Shown here piece by piece: positions 1 to 8,260 of a stretch of DNA of 64,000 nucleotides (position 1 is its first letter; every line of letters begins with the position of its first letter). The stretch comes from Acinetobacter calcoaceticus DSM 30006 = CIP 81.8 (GTDB taxonomy: Bacteria; Pseudomonadota; Gammaproteobacteria; Pseudomonadales; Moraxellaceae). The notes beneath the pieces are model-generated. The model saw only the letters and a list, made by a program, of their open reading frames with translations, was not told the DNA's origin and searched no databases. Location of the stretch: NCBI RefSeq assembly GCF_000368965.1, contig NZ_KB849778.1:310001-374000 (forward strand), read 5' to 3'. The translations under genes and the position numbers were made by a program.

Positions 1-188
1 AGACAGACTTCTTGCTCGTTAATCGAAACAATTTCCGTGATATATCGTGCGCCGTTACGAATACCAATTTTTAGATTTTGGCCAACTGTAATATCAAGAT
101 GTTCACGTAAATGCTGTAATTGGCGCTTTGAATGAATCGACCATATTTCTGACTGAGCATCTTTTGGTTCTAATAAAACGATATTCAT
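1..188 (-). CDS. rsmE: 16S rRNA (uracil-1498-N3)-methyltransferase RsmE, N-terminal part
   Basis: Partial gene; only the first 62 or so codons lie in the window and the rest runs off the left edge. The translated start (MNIVLLEPKDAQSEIWSIHS, then RQLQHLREHLDITVGQNLKI) resembles the PUA-like N-terminal domain of RsmE, which methylates N3 of U1498 in 16S rRNA of the assembled 30S subunit. Its ATG overlaps the TGA of waaA in an ATGA arrangement, so the two are likely co-transcribed and translationally coupled. The SPOUT catalytic domain is outside the window, so the assignment rests on the N-terminus and on the known waaA-rsmE neighbourhood. Confidence 0.75.
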   Translation of the reverse strand, partial: MNIVLLEPKDAQSEIWSIHSKRQLQHLREHLDITVGQNLKIGIRNGARYITEIVSINEQEVC

Positions 189-1477
189 GGTTTATCGGCC
201 AAATACCGGTTAATTACTCCAATATGTTTTTGCAATGAGCCTTGATTACGTTGTAAGACTTTATGCGCTTGCTCTACCACTTGTTGAGTCTGATCAGGTT
301 CAGCTAAACAAGCCATCCAGATTGCCACAACCTGCTCTGCATTTTGAGCAATCAATACACCATTTTCATCAATGAACTCATCAACAATAGTTTGGAAGTT
401 AAAATAACGAGGTCCAATTACTGTTGGAACATTTAAAACCATAGGCTCTAAAATATTGTGCCCACCACCAGGCTCATTTAAAGAGCCGCCCACAAAACAC
501 ACCTGACTTAAGGTGTACCATAACCAAAGTTCACCCATACTATCAGCTAGATAAACCTGTGTACTGGTATGAATACTTTGGTTCAAACTTCTACGATGAG
601 TAATTAAATCTAAGTTTTGGCAAATTTCAAATACTTCATCAAAACGTTCAGGATGTCGAGGTACAACAATACAAACTAAATCTGGATCTGACTTTAAATA
701 AGGCTGAAGTGCCTGCAAAATTTGTTGTTCTTCTGGTGCATGTGTACTGGCAATTGTCAGGACTTTCCGTTGCCCCAAATACCATAGCTGGTGTAGCTTT
801 GCAGCCTGATTTACAAATGCTTCAGGGGCGTGAATATCAAATTTAATATTTCCAACCACCTGACTTTTTTGTTGATCTAAGCCAAGTTCTACATAACGTT
901 GTCGAGTCGCATTATCTTGTGCCAACACCCAGTCAATTTTTTTCAGCATTCCTGCTGTTAGACCTGTAACTCGCCCATAACCCTTCGCTGATTTTTCTGA
1001 TAACCGCGCATTTAATAATAAACATGGAACATGCTGCTGTTTGGCCTGATCAATTAAATTTGGCCAAAGCTCAGTCTCAACCAATGCTAAAAGTTTTGGC
1101 TGATACAACTCAAAAAATTGTTTTAAAAGATGCTTCTGGTCAACAGGCAAATAAACTGCTTGAAACAAGTCTAAATAAGGGGCTTTTAAAAATAACGATT
1201 TGGCACGTGCCTGCCCCGTCTTAGTCGTATTGGTCACTAAAACAGGTTGTCCGAGTTTAAGATAATGCTCGATTAAAGGCTGCGCGGCGTTAGTTTCTCC
1301 AACCGAGACAGCATGGAACCAGATTGCTCTCACATTCTTCGGAGATTCAAACGGCCCAAATCTTTCAAGACATTCCTGATTATATAACTCCTGGCTTTCT
1401 GCACGTTTTTTTATCCGCCAGCGGTAAAAGGGTTTTAATAAATGAAGTGCGGTGTTGTACCAAAAAGGGGTCGCCAA
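185..1477 (-). CDS. waaA: 3-deoxy-D-manno-octulosonic acid (Kdo) transferase WaaA
   Basis: 430 aa, the usual length of WaaA/KdtA, a GT-B glycosyltransferase that adds Kdo to lipid IVA on the cytoplasmic face of the inner membrane. The N-terminus carries a hydrophobic/basic membrane anchor (residues 1-25). Family motifs visible are WFHAVSVGE near residue 50, LVETELWPNL near 133 and GGSLNEPGGGHNILEP near 332. The start is a TTG, preceded by a GAGG ribosome-binding site about nine bases upstream; no in-frame ATG occurs near the beginning. The gene is separated from the upstream oxidoreductase by a terminator and overlaps rsmE downstream by four bases. Confidence 0.93.
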   Translation of the reverse strand: MATPFWYNTALHLLKPFYRWRIKKRAESQELYNQECLERFGPFESPKNVRAIWFHAVSVGETNAAQPLIEHYLKLGQPVLVTNTTKTGQARAKSLFLKAPYLDLFQAVYLPVDQKHLLKQFFELYQPKLLALVETELWPNLIDQAKQQHVPCLLLNARLSEKSAKGYGRVTGLTAGMLKKIDWVLAQDNATRQRYVELGLDQQKSQVVGNIKFDIHAPEAFVNQAAKLHQLWYLGQRKVLTIASTHAPEEQQILQALQPYLKSDPDLVCIVVPRHPERFDEVFEICQNLDLITHRRSLNQSIHTSTQVYLADSMGELWLWYTLSQVCFVGGSLNEPGGGHNILEPMVLNVPTVIGPRYFNFQTIVDEFIDENGVLIAQNAEQVVAIWMACLAEPDQTQQVVEQAHKVLQRNQGSLQKHIGVINRYLADKP

Positions 1478-1530
1478 GCGGTTTGCCTCAAATAGTCAAA
1501 ATTTAAAAACTGGGGAAAATATAACATAGA

Positions 1531-1570
1531 TAGAAAAAATGGCAGAGTTTCGATACCTAAACTCTACCAT
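1531..1570 (-). terminator. Rho-independent terminator after the Old Yellow Enzyme gene
   Basis: A 12-bp stem pairs 1539-1550 with 1559-1570 (ATGGCAGAGTTT/AAACTCTACCAT, one mismatch) around an 8-nt loop. It is followed on the minus strand by a T-rich run. It separates the ArsR-OYE operon from waaA. Confidence 0.75.
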
Positions 1571-1635
1571 TACAAGAAAAGCGATTTACTGAGTTCATAA
1601 ATAAACTACGTCAGTAAACAGTCATTTCAAAAAAT

Positions 1636-2694
1636 TTACGAAGCTTCTAGCGCTGGATAGTCTGTATAACCTTCAGCACCTTTAGCATATAAAGTCGTTG
1701 GTTGAAGTTCATTTAAAGGCAAGTCCTGCTCTAAACGCTGTAAAAGATCTGGGTTGGCAATATATGCTTTACCAAAAGATACTGCGTCAGCTTCACCATC
1801 ACGCAAAATACGTTTTGCAGACTCTGGTGTTAGATTTTCATTAGCAATCCATACACCATTAAATTTTTCACGAAGTTTTGGACTAATGCTGTCGGCAGCT
1901 TCATATTCACGAGAGAAAATGAAAGAAACATTACGTTGATTCAATTGCTCAACGACATAACCAAATGTCGCTAACGGATTTTCATCACCCATATCGTGCG
2001 AATCACCACGCGGTGCAATATGAACACCAACTCGGCCAGCGCCCCACACTTCAATAAACGCATCAATCACTTCTAATAATAAACGTGCGCGGTTTTCAAC
2101 TGGACCACCATACTCATCATTACGTTGGTTGGTGTTACTTTGAAGGAATTGGTCAATTAAATAACCATTTGCCGCATGTAACTCAACACCATCAAAACCA
2201 GCTGCTTTAGCCAATTCTGCTGAATGTTTATATTGAGCTACAACCTCTTTAATTTCCTCAATTGAAAGCGCGCGTGGCGTTACATATGGACGTTTAGGAC
2301 GTAATAAACTCACTTCACCCGCAGGTTGAATCGCACTCGGTGCAACAGGAGTATCACCATCTAAAAGCTCAGGATGCGAAATACGCCCTACATGCCATAA
2401 TTGGGCTACAATTTTTGAACCTTGAGCATGAACTGCCTCAATAATTTTATTCCAAGCCTGTGCCTGCTCTTGTGACCATAATCCTGGAGTTTCTGCATAA
2501 CCCACAGTTTTTGAACCAATCACTGTTGCTTCAGTCAAAATAAGACCAGCATTTGCACGCTGTTGATAATATTCAACCATCAAATCATTCGGTACTCGGC
2601 TTTCACCACTACGCGCACGCGTTAATGGAGCCATTACCAATCGATTTTTAATTTCAAAATCACCAACCGTTAAAGGAGTATTGAGTTCAGCCAT
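1636..2694 (-). CDS. nemA: Old Yellow Enzyme-family alkene/N-ethylmaleimide reductase (NemA-like)
   Basis: 352 aa, a single TIM-barrel FMN oxidoreductase of the OYE family. These enzymes use NAD(P)H to reduce electrophilic alkenes, quinones, nitro-compounds and maleimides in the cytoplasm. Visible motifs are NRLVMAPLTRARS near residue 17, the substrate-binding LHAANGYLIDQFLQ with its His/Asn pair near 173-176, and NQRNDEYGG near 190. It lies 28 bp downstream of an ArsR-type regulator on the same strand, with an inverted repeat in the gap, so the two probably form an electrophile-responsive operon. The family is certain; the physiological substrate is unknown. Confidence 0.9.
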   Translation of the reverse strand: MAELNTPLTVGDFEIKNRLVMAPLTRARSGESRVPNDLMVEYYQQRANAGLILTEATVIGSKTVGYAETPGLWSQEQAQAWNKIIEAVHAQGSKIVAQLWHVGRISHPELLDGDTPVAPSAIQPAGEVSLLRPKRPYVTPRALSIEEIKEVVAQYKHSAELAKAAGFDGVELHAANGYLIDQFLQSNTNQRNDEYGGPVENRARLLLEVIDAFIEVWGAGRVGVHIAPRGDSHDMGDENPLATFGYVVEQLNQRNVSFIFSREYEAADSISPKLREKFNGVWIANENLTPESAKRILRDGEADAVSFGKAYIANPDLLQRLEQDLPLNELQPTTLYAKGAEGYTDYPALEAS

Positions 2695-2708
2695 AGTCGC
2701 CTCGACTT

Positions 2709-2731
2709 ACACTTTAATATCGTTAAAGTGT
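2709..2731 (-). other. Perfect inverted repeat in the arsR-nemA junction
   Basis: ACACTTTAA and TTAAAGTGT (9-bp arms, 5-nt spacer) span the stop codon of the arsR-type gene. There is no T-run, so it is unlikely to be a terminator. It could be an mRNA stabilising or processing hairpin, or a secondary operator, since it contains an ATATCG core like the upstream palindromes. Confidence 0.5.
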
Positions 2732-3025
2732 TTGTTTTAAATGTTCGATATATTGCTGAATCAAAGCTTCGTTACGTGAAAAATAAGACCATTGACCATA
2801 TTTTTGGACCTGAATTAGGCCCGCCTGTTGTAAAACAGACAAATGATTAGACATTGTAGACTGTGCTACTTTACCCAATCGTTCAATATGACCTGCACAA
2901 ACACCCTTCTCAAAACTACCACCACATTCTTCCACCGGTAAATAATGCGCAGGTTCTTTCAACCATTGTAAAATTTGCCGACGTAGCGGATTGGAAAGGG
3001 CTTTGCTAATTGCATCAATATCCAT
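2723..3025 (-). CDS. ArsR-family transcriptional regulator, probably redox/electrophile sensing
   Basis: 100 aa, a typical ArsR/SmtB winged-helix repressor. The recognition helix region is QSTMSNHLSVLQQAGLIQ at about residues 55-72, followed by the wing VQKYGQWSYFSRN. The metal-binding ELCV motif of ArsR/SmtB is absent. Instead there are two cysteines, Cys34 and Cys43, in a loop before the DNA-binding helices, suggesting thiol-based sensing. The downstream Old Yellow Enzyme gene resembles the reported CyeR-Cye1 pair of Corynebacterium glutamicum, where an ArsR-type thiol sensor controls an OYE gene. Palindromes upstream are the likely operators. The thiol mechanism is inference. Confidence 0.88.
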   Translation of the reverse strand: MDIDAISKALSNPLRRQILQWLKEPAHYLPVEECGGSFEKGVCAGHIERLGKVAQSTMSNHLSVLQQAGLIQVQKYGQWSYFSRNEALIQQYIEHLKQTL

Positions 3026-3080
3026 AGGCTCAACACGTCTTTTAAACGAACAAAGCTTTATTCAGCATTTCGAAACCATC

Positions 3081-3130
3081 ATATCGCATTTTTGCGATAT
3101 TCATATCTATTTTTTCCGATATTCATATCG
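3081..3130 (-). promoter_or_regulatory. Tandem palindromic operator candidates upstream of the ArsR regulator
   Basis: A perfect palindrome with 8-bp arms and 4-bp spacer (ATATCGCA-TTTT-TGCGATAT) occupies 3081-3100. A second one, CGATAT-TC-ATATCG, lies at 3117-3130, and a degenerate third copy of the ATATCGCATTTTT unit runs on to about 3141. They lie 56-105 bp upstream of the regulator start. Such AT-rich 12-2-12-like palindromes are typical ArsR sites, so autoregulation of the operon is likely. Confidence 0.6.
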
Positions 3131-3246
3131 CATTTTTTCGATTAACATTCGAAGGCTGAACTGCTTTGCCGTTTTAATCGCTAAAAATCCAAGAGTTCTA
3201 CATATTCATAGATGAACTGTATTTGAACTAAAAGTTCAGCAGACTC

Positions 3247-4342
3247 TTATAAACCTTGTTTTAAGCTCGCCTCAATAAAGCGATCAAGGTCACCATCAAG
3301 AACAGCACCCGTATTAGAGTTTTCAACGCCCGTACGTAAGTCTTTAATACGCGAATCATCTAATACATACGAACGAATCTGGCTTCCCCAACCAATATCA
3401 GACTTCGAGTCTTCCAAGGCTTGAGCCGCTTCATTACGCTTTTGCATTTCCAACTCATACAGTTTCGCACGTAACTGTTTCCATGCATGGTCACGGTTAG
3501 CATGTTGTGAACGTTGGTTCTGACACGCCACCACAATACCTGTTGGAGTGTGAGTCAAACGAACTGCCGAATCGGTTTTGTTAATATGCTGACCACCAGC
3601 ACCCGATGCACGGTAAGTATCTGTACGAACATCAGAAGGGTTAATATCAATTTCAATATTGTCATCAACTTCTGGGGAAATAAATACCGCAGAGAATGAC
3701 GTATGACGGCGGTTACCACTGTCAAATGGTGATTTACGAACTAAACGGTGTACACCTGATTCGGTACGTAACCAGCCATAGGCATATTCACCTTCAACAC
3801 GAATCGTTGCAGACTTAATGCCCGCCACATCGCCATCAGATACTTCCATGAGTTCAGCTTTGAAGCCATGACGTTCGATCCAGCGCATATACATACGTAA
3901 TAGCATAGATGCCCAGTCTTGTGCTTCAGTACCACCCGAACCTGATTGAATCTCGACATAGCAAGGATTCGGGTCCATCGGGTTGCTAAACATACGACGG
4001 AATTCAAGTTTAGCCAGTTCATCTTCGGCAGCGCCAAGCTCAGACTGAACATCTTCAAGTAGGCTTTCATCATCGGCTTCTACGGCCAAATCTAGCATTG
4101 CTTTTGCATCTTCAAGCTGTGTTGACAAGCCATCCAATACATTAATAACGTTTTCTAGTTCGCCCTTTTCTTTCGCCATTGCCTGAGCACGGTTTTGATC
4201 ATTCCAAATTGCAGGGTCTTCTAACTCACGTAAAACTTCTTCTAAACGTTCCTTTTTCAGATCGTAGTCAAAGATACCCCCGTAGTGTTTGGCTACGATC
4301 AGTTAAGTCTTTCAATTGGTTTAGATAAGGATTAATTTCCAC
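3247..4342 (-). CDS. prfB: Peptide chain release factor 2, with programmed +1 frameshift
   Basis: Recognises UGA/UAA stop codons and triggers peptide release. The gene starts at a GTG at 4342 ([13 protein letters not shown]), reads 24 codons to CTT, then meets an in-frame TGA at 4268-4270. A +1 shift past this stop restores the frame and gives a product of about 364 aa, matching the roughly 365 aa of E. coli RF2. The shift site has a Shine-Dalgarno-like GGGGG, then TATCTTTGAC, as in the classical autoregulatory prfB site. The codon-recognition SPF motif is at about residues 204-206 and the catalytic GGQ at about 249-251. Ala245 sits where E. coli K-12 has the unusual Thr246. Annotating only the uninterrupted 310-aa frame would lose the N-terminus. 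Confidence 0.95.
4263..4282 (-). promoter_or_regulatory. prfB +1 programmed ribosomal frameshift signal
   Basis: The minus strand reads GGGGGTATCTTTGAC: an internal Shine-Dalgarno-like purine run, the slippery CTT codon, the TGA stop (4268-4270) and a following C that weakens termination. When RF2 is scarce the ribosome slips +1 and makes more RF2, giving negative feedback. This mechanism is established for prfB in many bacteria. Confidence 0.93.
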
Positions 4343-4549
4343 GCGAGTGTTCCCATAAAAGCAGATAAACAGTCGATTATTTTAGCATAGCTTGTCATTC
4401 TCAAACAAAAGGACTAAAACTTATTGTTTTTTATTATTTTAATCGTGATAAATAAATATAATAATATTGATTAATGTTATAAAAACATATTAAAATTAAT
4501 AACTTAAAATCTTAATAACTTTATAACATTCATTACTAGAGTTTTTCTC

Positions 4550-5407
4550 ATGAAAAAATCAAATATTTTATTAGCAATCCTCACCGCCGCATGTGCTTTC
4601 AATGCAAATGCCTACCAAACTGAAGTTGGTACAATGTACGAATTTACAGATATGGATGGGGGAGAAAATAATAGCTTCGGTATTAACGGCAAATATTATT
4701 TTAATCCAGTAGAAGCAAAAACTTTCCCTTTAGCTGAAGCTGCTTTTTTAAATAAATCTTCAAATATTGGACTAGGATATGCATATAGCAAACTAGAAGA
4801 TGATGAAGATTCTGGAAAACTCGAATTTAGTTCTGTAGGCATTACAGGTGAATACTTTATTCCAAATACCCCACTCTATTTATCAGGAGCATTTAACCGT
4901 ACAAAAACCGAAGTCACTGCAAATGATTTTGGTTCGGTTGATGATAGTGGTAACGGCTATGCTGTAGAGGTCGGTTTCTTACCAACCGATGGCTTATTAT
5001 TGGCTGCTGGTGTAACAGATTTGTCTGAAAGTTTTGATCCAATGCAAGCAGCTAAATATGGCTTTATTACTTCGATCTCAAATTCCGCAGCCGTAACTGG
5101 TGAAGATGATGATACAGCCGTAACTCTACGTGCGAAGTATGTAACTCAAATTTCTGGTTTTTATACTAATTTTGAAGGCCAAACTTATATTGGAGATGAA
5201 ACTACTTATCGTTTAGGTGCAGATCTTTATCTTGATCCAACTTTAAGTATTGGAGCATCTTTTGCAGACTCAACAGCAGAAGATTCAGATACAATTTTTA
5301 GTCTTCGCGCACAAAAATTCTTTACACCACAAGTAGCAGTAGGCTTAACTTATACGACTGTTGAGGATGCTGATTCTTTTGGTATTAATGGAACATTCCG
5401 CTTCTAA
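4550..5407 (+). CDS. Outer-membrane porin of the Acinetobacter Omp33-36-like family, copy 1
   Basis: 285 aa with a Sec signal peptide (about residues 1-21, cut after NANA). The rest is predicted to be beta-barrel: alternating hydrophobic strands, ending in the terminal aromatic signature FRF used for BAM insertion. It shares with the next gene, and with Omp33-36 porins, a mature start AYQ-EVG, the block PLAEAAFLN near residue 62, the phrase RAKYVTQI and the final F. It is probably a general or small-solute channel. Copy 2 follows in tandem after 335 bp, consistent with gene duplication. Substrate is unknown. Confidence 0.75.
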   Translation: MKKSNILLAILTAACAFNANAYQTEVGTMYEFTDMDGGENNSFGINGKYYFNPVEAKTFPLAEAAFLNKSSNIGLGYAYSKLEDDEDSGKLEFSSVGITGEYFIPNTPLYLSGAFNRTKTEVTANDFGSVDDSGNGYAVEVGFLPTDGLLLAAGVTDLSESFDPMQAAKYGFITSISNSAAVTGEDDDTAVTLRAKYVTQISGFYTNFEGQTYIGDETTYRLGADLYLDPTLSIGASFADSTAEDSDTIFSLRAQKFFTPQVAVGLTYTTVEDADSFGINGTFRF

Positions 5408-5742
5408 TTCATAAGAATTTATTAATTAAAGATATAAACGCTTGGATAGATTTATCTAAGCGTTCTTCACTCCATTTTAAGTTTAATCTGTAATATCCAC
5501 ATACAAAATTGGGTACTTTTACAGCATTTTTTATGATCTACACAAAATATCCTCAATTTTAATAAAATAAAACATTCTTAATTTTTATTTAATAATCAAT
5601 ATATTAATTAAAACTCATTTACACAAAATGAACATGGTTACAATACGGTTACTTGAGCAAGATTGACGCATAAGCATTTTGGTCTAGACTAAAAGTTGTA
5701 ACAAAACATTTATAAAATCGCTTTTTAGAGGGGAGAGATTCC
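5408..5742 (+). promoter_or_regulatory. 335-bp porin intergenic region: weak terminator and promoter
   Basis: At 5437-5463 an imperfect hairpin (AACGCTTGGATA/TATCTAAGCGTT) is a possible terminator for the first porin; its T-run is poor. At about 5663-5690 TTGACG and TAGACT, 16 bp apart, form a plausible sigma-70 promoter for the second porin. Immediately before that ATG lies a strong GAGGGGAGAG ribosome-binding site. The rest is very AT-rich with no coding signal that I can see. Confidence 0.5.
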
Positions 5743-6510
5743 ATGAAAAAACTAGCAATTGCATCAGCTCTTTTATCTGCACTGGCAGTAAGTGGCGCAG
5801 CAAACGCTTACCAAGCTGAAGTTGGTGGTTCTTACAATTATCTTGATCCAGATGACGGCAGCAGTGTAAGCAAATTCGGTGTTGACGGGACTTATTACTT
5901 TAATCCTGTTCAAACTCGTAACGCTCCACTTGCTGAAGCAGCTTTCTTAAGCCGTGCAAGTAATGTTAACGCTCTTATCAACTATGGCGATAACAGTGGC
6001 ACAAAAGACACTCAGTATGGCGTAGGTGTTGAATACTACGTTCCTAACTCAGATTTCTACCTTAGCGGTGATGTAGGTCGAAGTGAACGTGAAATCGACA
6101 ACACCAATATTGATAGTAAAGTAACTACTTATGCAGCTGAAGTAGGTTATTTACCAGCTCCTGGTTTATTACTTGCTCTAGGTGTTAAAGGTTACGACGA
6201 AAAAGACGGTAAAGACGGCGCTGATCCAACAGTTCGTGCTAAATACGTAACTCAAGTAGGTCAACATGACGTAAACCTTGAAGCGTTTGGTGCGTTTGGT
6301 GACCTTGACGAATATAAAGTTCGTGGTGACTACTACATCGATAAAACTTTAAGTCTTGGTGTGGATTACTACAATAACGACTTAACTGATAAAGATGAAT
6401 TTGGTATTAATGCTAAAAAATTCTTAAATCAACAAGTAAGTCTTGAAGGTCGTATTGGTTTCGGTGACAACGACAACACTTATGGTGTTCGTGCAGGATA
6501 CCGCTTCTAA
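5743..6510 (+). CDS. Outer-membrane porin of the Omp33-36-like family, copy 2
   Basis: 255 aa with a clear signal peptide (MKKLAIASALLSALAVSGAANA) and a beta-barrel ending in GYRF. It shares with copy 1 the mature start AYQAEVG, YYFNPVQ, APLAEAAFLSRASNV and VRAKYVTQVG. It is shorter because loops are trimmed. The excellent ribosome-binding site and a codon choice richer than its neighbour suggest high expression. It is probably a passive channel for small solutes; no ligand-binding motif is recognisable. A bidirectional terminator separates it from recJ. Confidence 0.78.
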   Translation: MKKLAIASALLSALAVSGAANAYQAEVGGSYNYLDPDDGSSVSKFGVDGTYYFNPVQTRNAPLAEAAFLSRASNVNALINYGDNSGTKDTQYGVGVEYYVPNSDFYLSGDVGRSEREIDNTNIDSKVTTYAAEVGYLPAPGLLLALGVKGYDEKDGKDGADPTVRAKYVTQVGQHDVNLEAFGAFGDLDEYKVRGDYYIDKTLSLGVDYYNNDLTDKDEFGINAKKFLNQQVSLEGRIGFGDNDNTYGVRAGYRF

Positions 6511-6526
6511 TATCGCTTAAAAGCAC

Positions 6527-6560
6527 ATAAAAAAATCCGCTCTAATGAGCGGATTTTTTT
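6527..6560. terminator. Bidirectional terminator between porin and recJ
   Basis: The stem AATCCGCTC/GAGCGGATT with a TAAT loop is flanked by A-run and T-run, so it can serve both convergent genes. Confidence 0.9.
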
Positions 6561-8260
6561 TATTGGTTTAAATGCACAATACGCAATTGTAAATTTACAT
6601 TGCCATTAAATGCATTACGATCCATTTCATATACTAAATGAACTTCATCTCGCATAGGATTAAATTCAAAACGACCAGCTGCATTAAATGCAATCGCATC
6701 AAAAGTATATTGATCTAGGGCTAATCTAAGCTTTAGATGTGTTTCTTTAAGCCAGCGATAATCGACGACCTTAAAGTTCCCTTCAAACTGAGGAAAAGGG
6801 AATTTTTGCCCCCATGGTCCAAGCTGCTCTATCCAGTCCAATGTGTCTAGCTGCAAAGCAGAAGCTGGTAACTCTCCATCCGTCCATAGTGTTGCTTGAA
6901 ACAGAGACTCTTCCATGGCTGCAACACAGCCAGTAAAAACCGTTTTAAAAGCATCAAAGTTTTCTTTTCGAATCGTTAAGCCAGCCGCTGCTGCATGTCC
7001 ACCAAAATGACTCACCAATTCTGGATGTTGTTCAGCAACTTGTTCAATCGTATCTCGAATATGCACGCCATCAATTGAACGCGCAGAGCCTTTAATATGG
7101 ATACCATCTTCATCTGGTGCAAAAACAATAGTTGGGCGATGGAACTGTTCTTTTAAACGCCCTGCTACAATTCCAATCACACCTTGATGCCAACTCTCTT
7201 CAAAGAGTACAAGGGCTTGTGGAATATCTTCTTTTGAGAGTTGCAAGCTATCTAAAGCAGATAAAGCTTGTTGCTTCATCTCCCCTTCTATCTGGCGTCG
7301 CTCTATATTGAGTTGATTTAATTGCTGAGCAATTGGATAGGCAGTTTCCATATTCTCTGCAAGTAAACATTCAATCCCAATACGCATGCTTTCCATACGT
7401 CCAGCAGCATTAATACGTGGTCCTATAACAAACCCTAGATCTTGTGCACGTAATGAACTCGCCTCTCTACGAGCAATATCCAATAGCGCTAAAATTCCAA
7501 CTCGGCATTGGTGTTGTTGGATTCGCTTTACACCTGCATCCACCAATATACGGTTGTTATAATCTAATACAGCAACATCGGCATAAGTTCCCAAAGCCAC
7601 TAAATCTAGATATTGAGTGACTTTACTTGTACTTTTGCCTTGCTTGTTACGTAAACTTGCCAAATTCGCCAGCACATAAAATGCAACGCCAACACCTGCA
7701 AGCGCTTTACTTGGGAAATCACAACCTAACTGATTTGGGTTAACAACTGCTTGTGCTGGAGGTGTTTCTTTAGTTGTTAAATGGTGGTCGGTAATAATGA
7801 CCTGCATATCCAAGGCCTGAGCAGTTTCCACACCTGCATGGCTGGAAATACCATTATCAACAGTAATTAATAGATCTGGTTGATAAGTTTGATGAGCAAG
7901 CTCTGCAATTGCAGGTGTAAGCCCATAACCGTACTTAAACCGATCGGGAACCAAATAATCGACTTGTGCCCCCATATCGCGAAGCACCAATACCATTAAC
8001 GCGGTGCTGGTTGCTCCATCGGCATCATAGTCGCCGACAATAACAATCTTTTTCTGCTCATCAATGGCTTGATCCATTAATGCTACAGCGGTTTCTAGAC
8101 CTTTGAGCTCTGGAGCAAGCAAATTCTTAAGCTTGAGCTCTAATTCCTGTTCAGATTGGACTCCACGTCTTGCCAAAATCTCGGCAATAAACGGCGGCAC
8201 GCCCTGAAACTGTTCAGGGCGTGTCAATAAAGGTCTTTGTTTGATTTGTATTTTTGTCAT
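6560..8260 (-). CDS. recJ: Single-stranded-DNA-specific 5'-3' exonuclease RecJ
   Basis: 566 aa, typical for RecJ. The enzyme degrades single-stranded DNA 5' to 3' in RecFOR recombination, mismatch repair and base-excision repair. DHH-family metal-binding motifs are present: GDYDADG at residues 76-82, VDNG near 133 and DHH at 157-159. The DHHA1 region holds SHFGGHAAAAGL near residue 416. The ATG follows directly after the TAA of pdxH, so translation is probably coupled to it. Confidence 0.95.
   Translation of the reverse strand: MTKIQIKQRPLLTRPEQFQGVPPFIAEILARRGVQSEQELELKLKNLLAPELKGLETAVALMDQAIDEQKKIVIVGDYDADGATSTALMVLVLRDMGAQVDYLVPDRFKYGYGLTPAIAELAHQTYQPDLLITVDNGISSHAGVETAQALDMQVIITDHHLTTKETPPAQAVVNPNQLGCDFPSKALAGVGVAFYVLANLASLRNKQGKSTSKVTQYLDLVALGTYADVAVLDYNNRILVDAGVKRIQQHQCRVGILALLDIARREASSLRAQDLGFVIGPRINAAGRMESMRIGIECLLAENMETAYPIAQQLNQLNIERRQIEGEMKQQALSALDSLQLSKEDIPQALVLFEESWHQGVIGIVAGRLKEQFHRPTIVFAPDEDGIHIKGSARSIDGVHIRDTIEQVAEQHPELVSHFGGHAAAAGLTIRKENFDAFKTVFTGCVAAMEESLFQATLWTDGELPASALQLDTLDWIEQLGPWGQKFPFPQFEGNFKVVDYRWLKETHLKLRLALDQYTFDAIAFNAAGRFEFNPMRDEVHLVYEMDRNAFNGNVNLQLRIVHLNQ

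Noticed and set aside
2991..3215. 74-codon plus-strand frame across the operator region
   Set aside because: It covers palindromic DNA and the antisense of the regulator start, has no ribosome-binding site and no recognisable protein.
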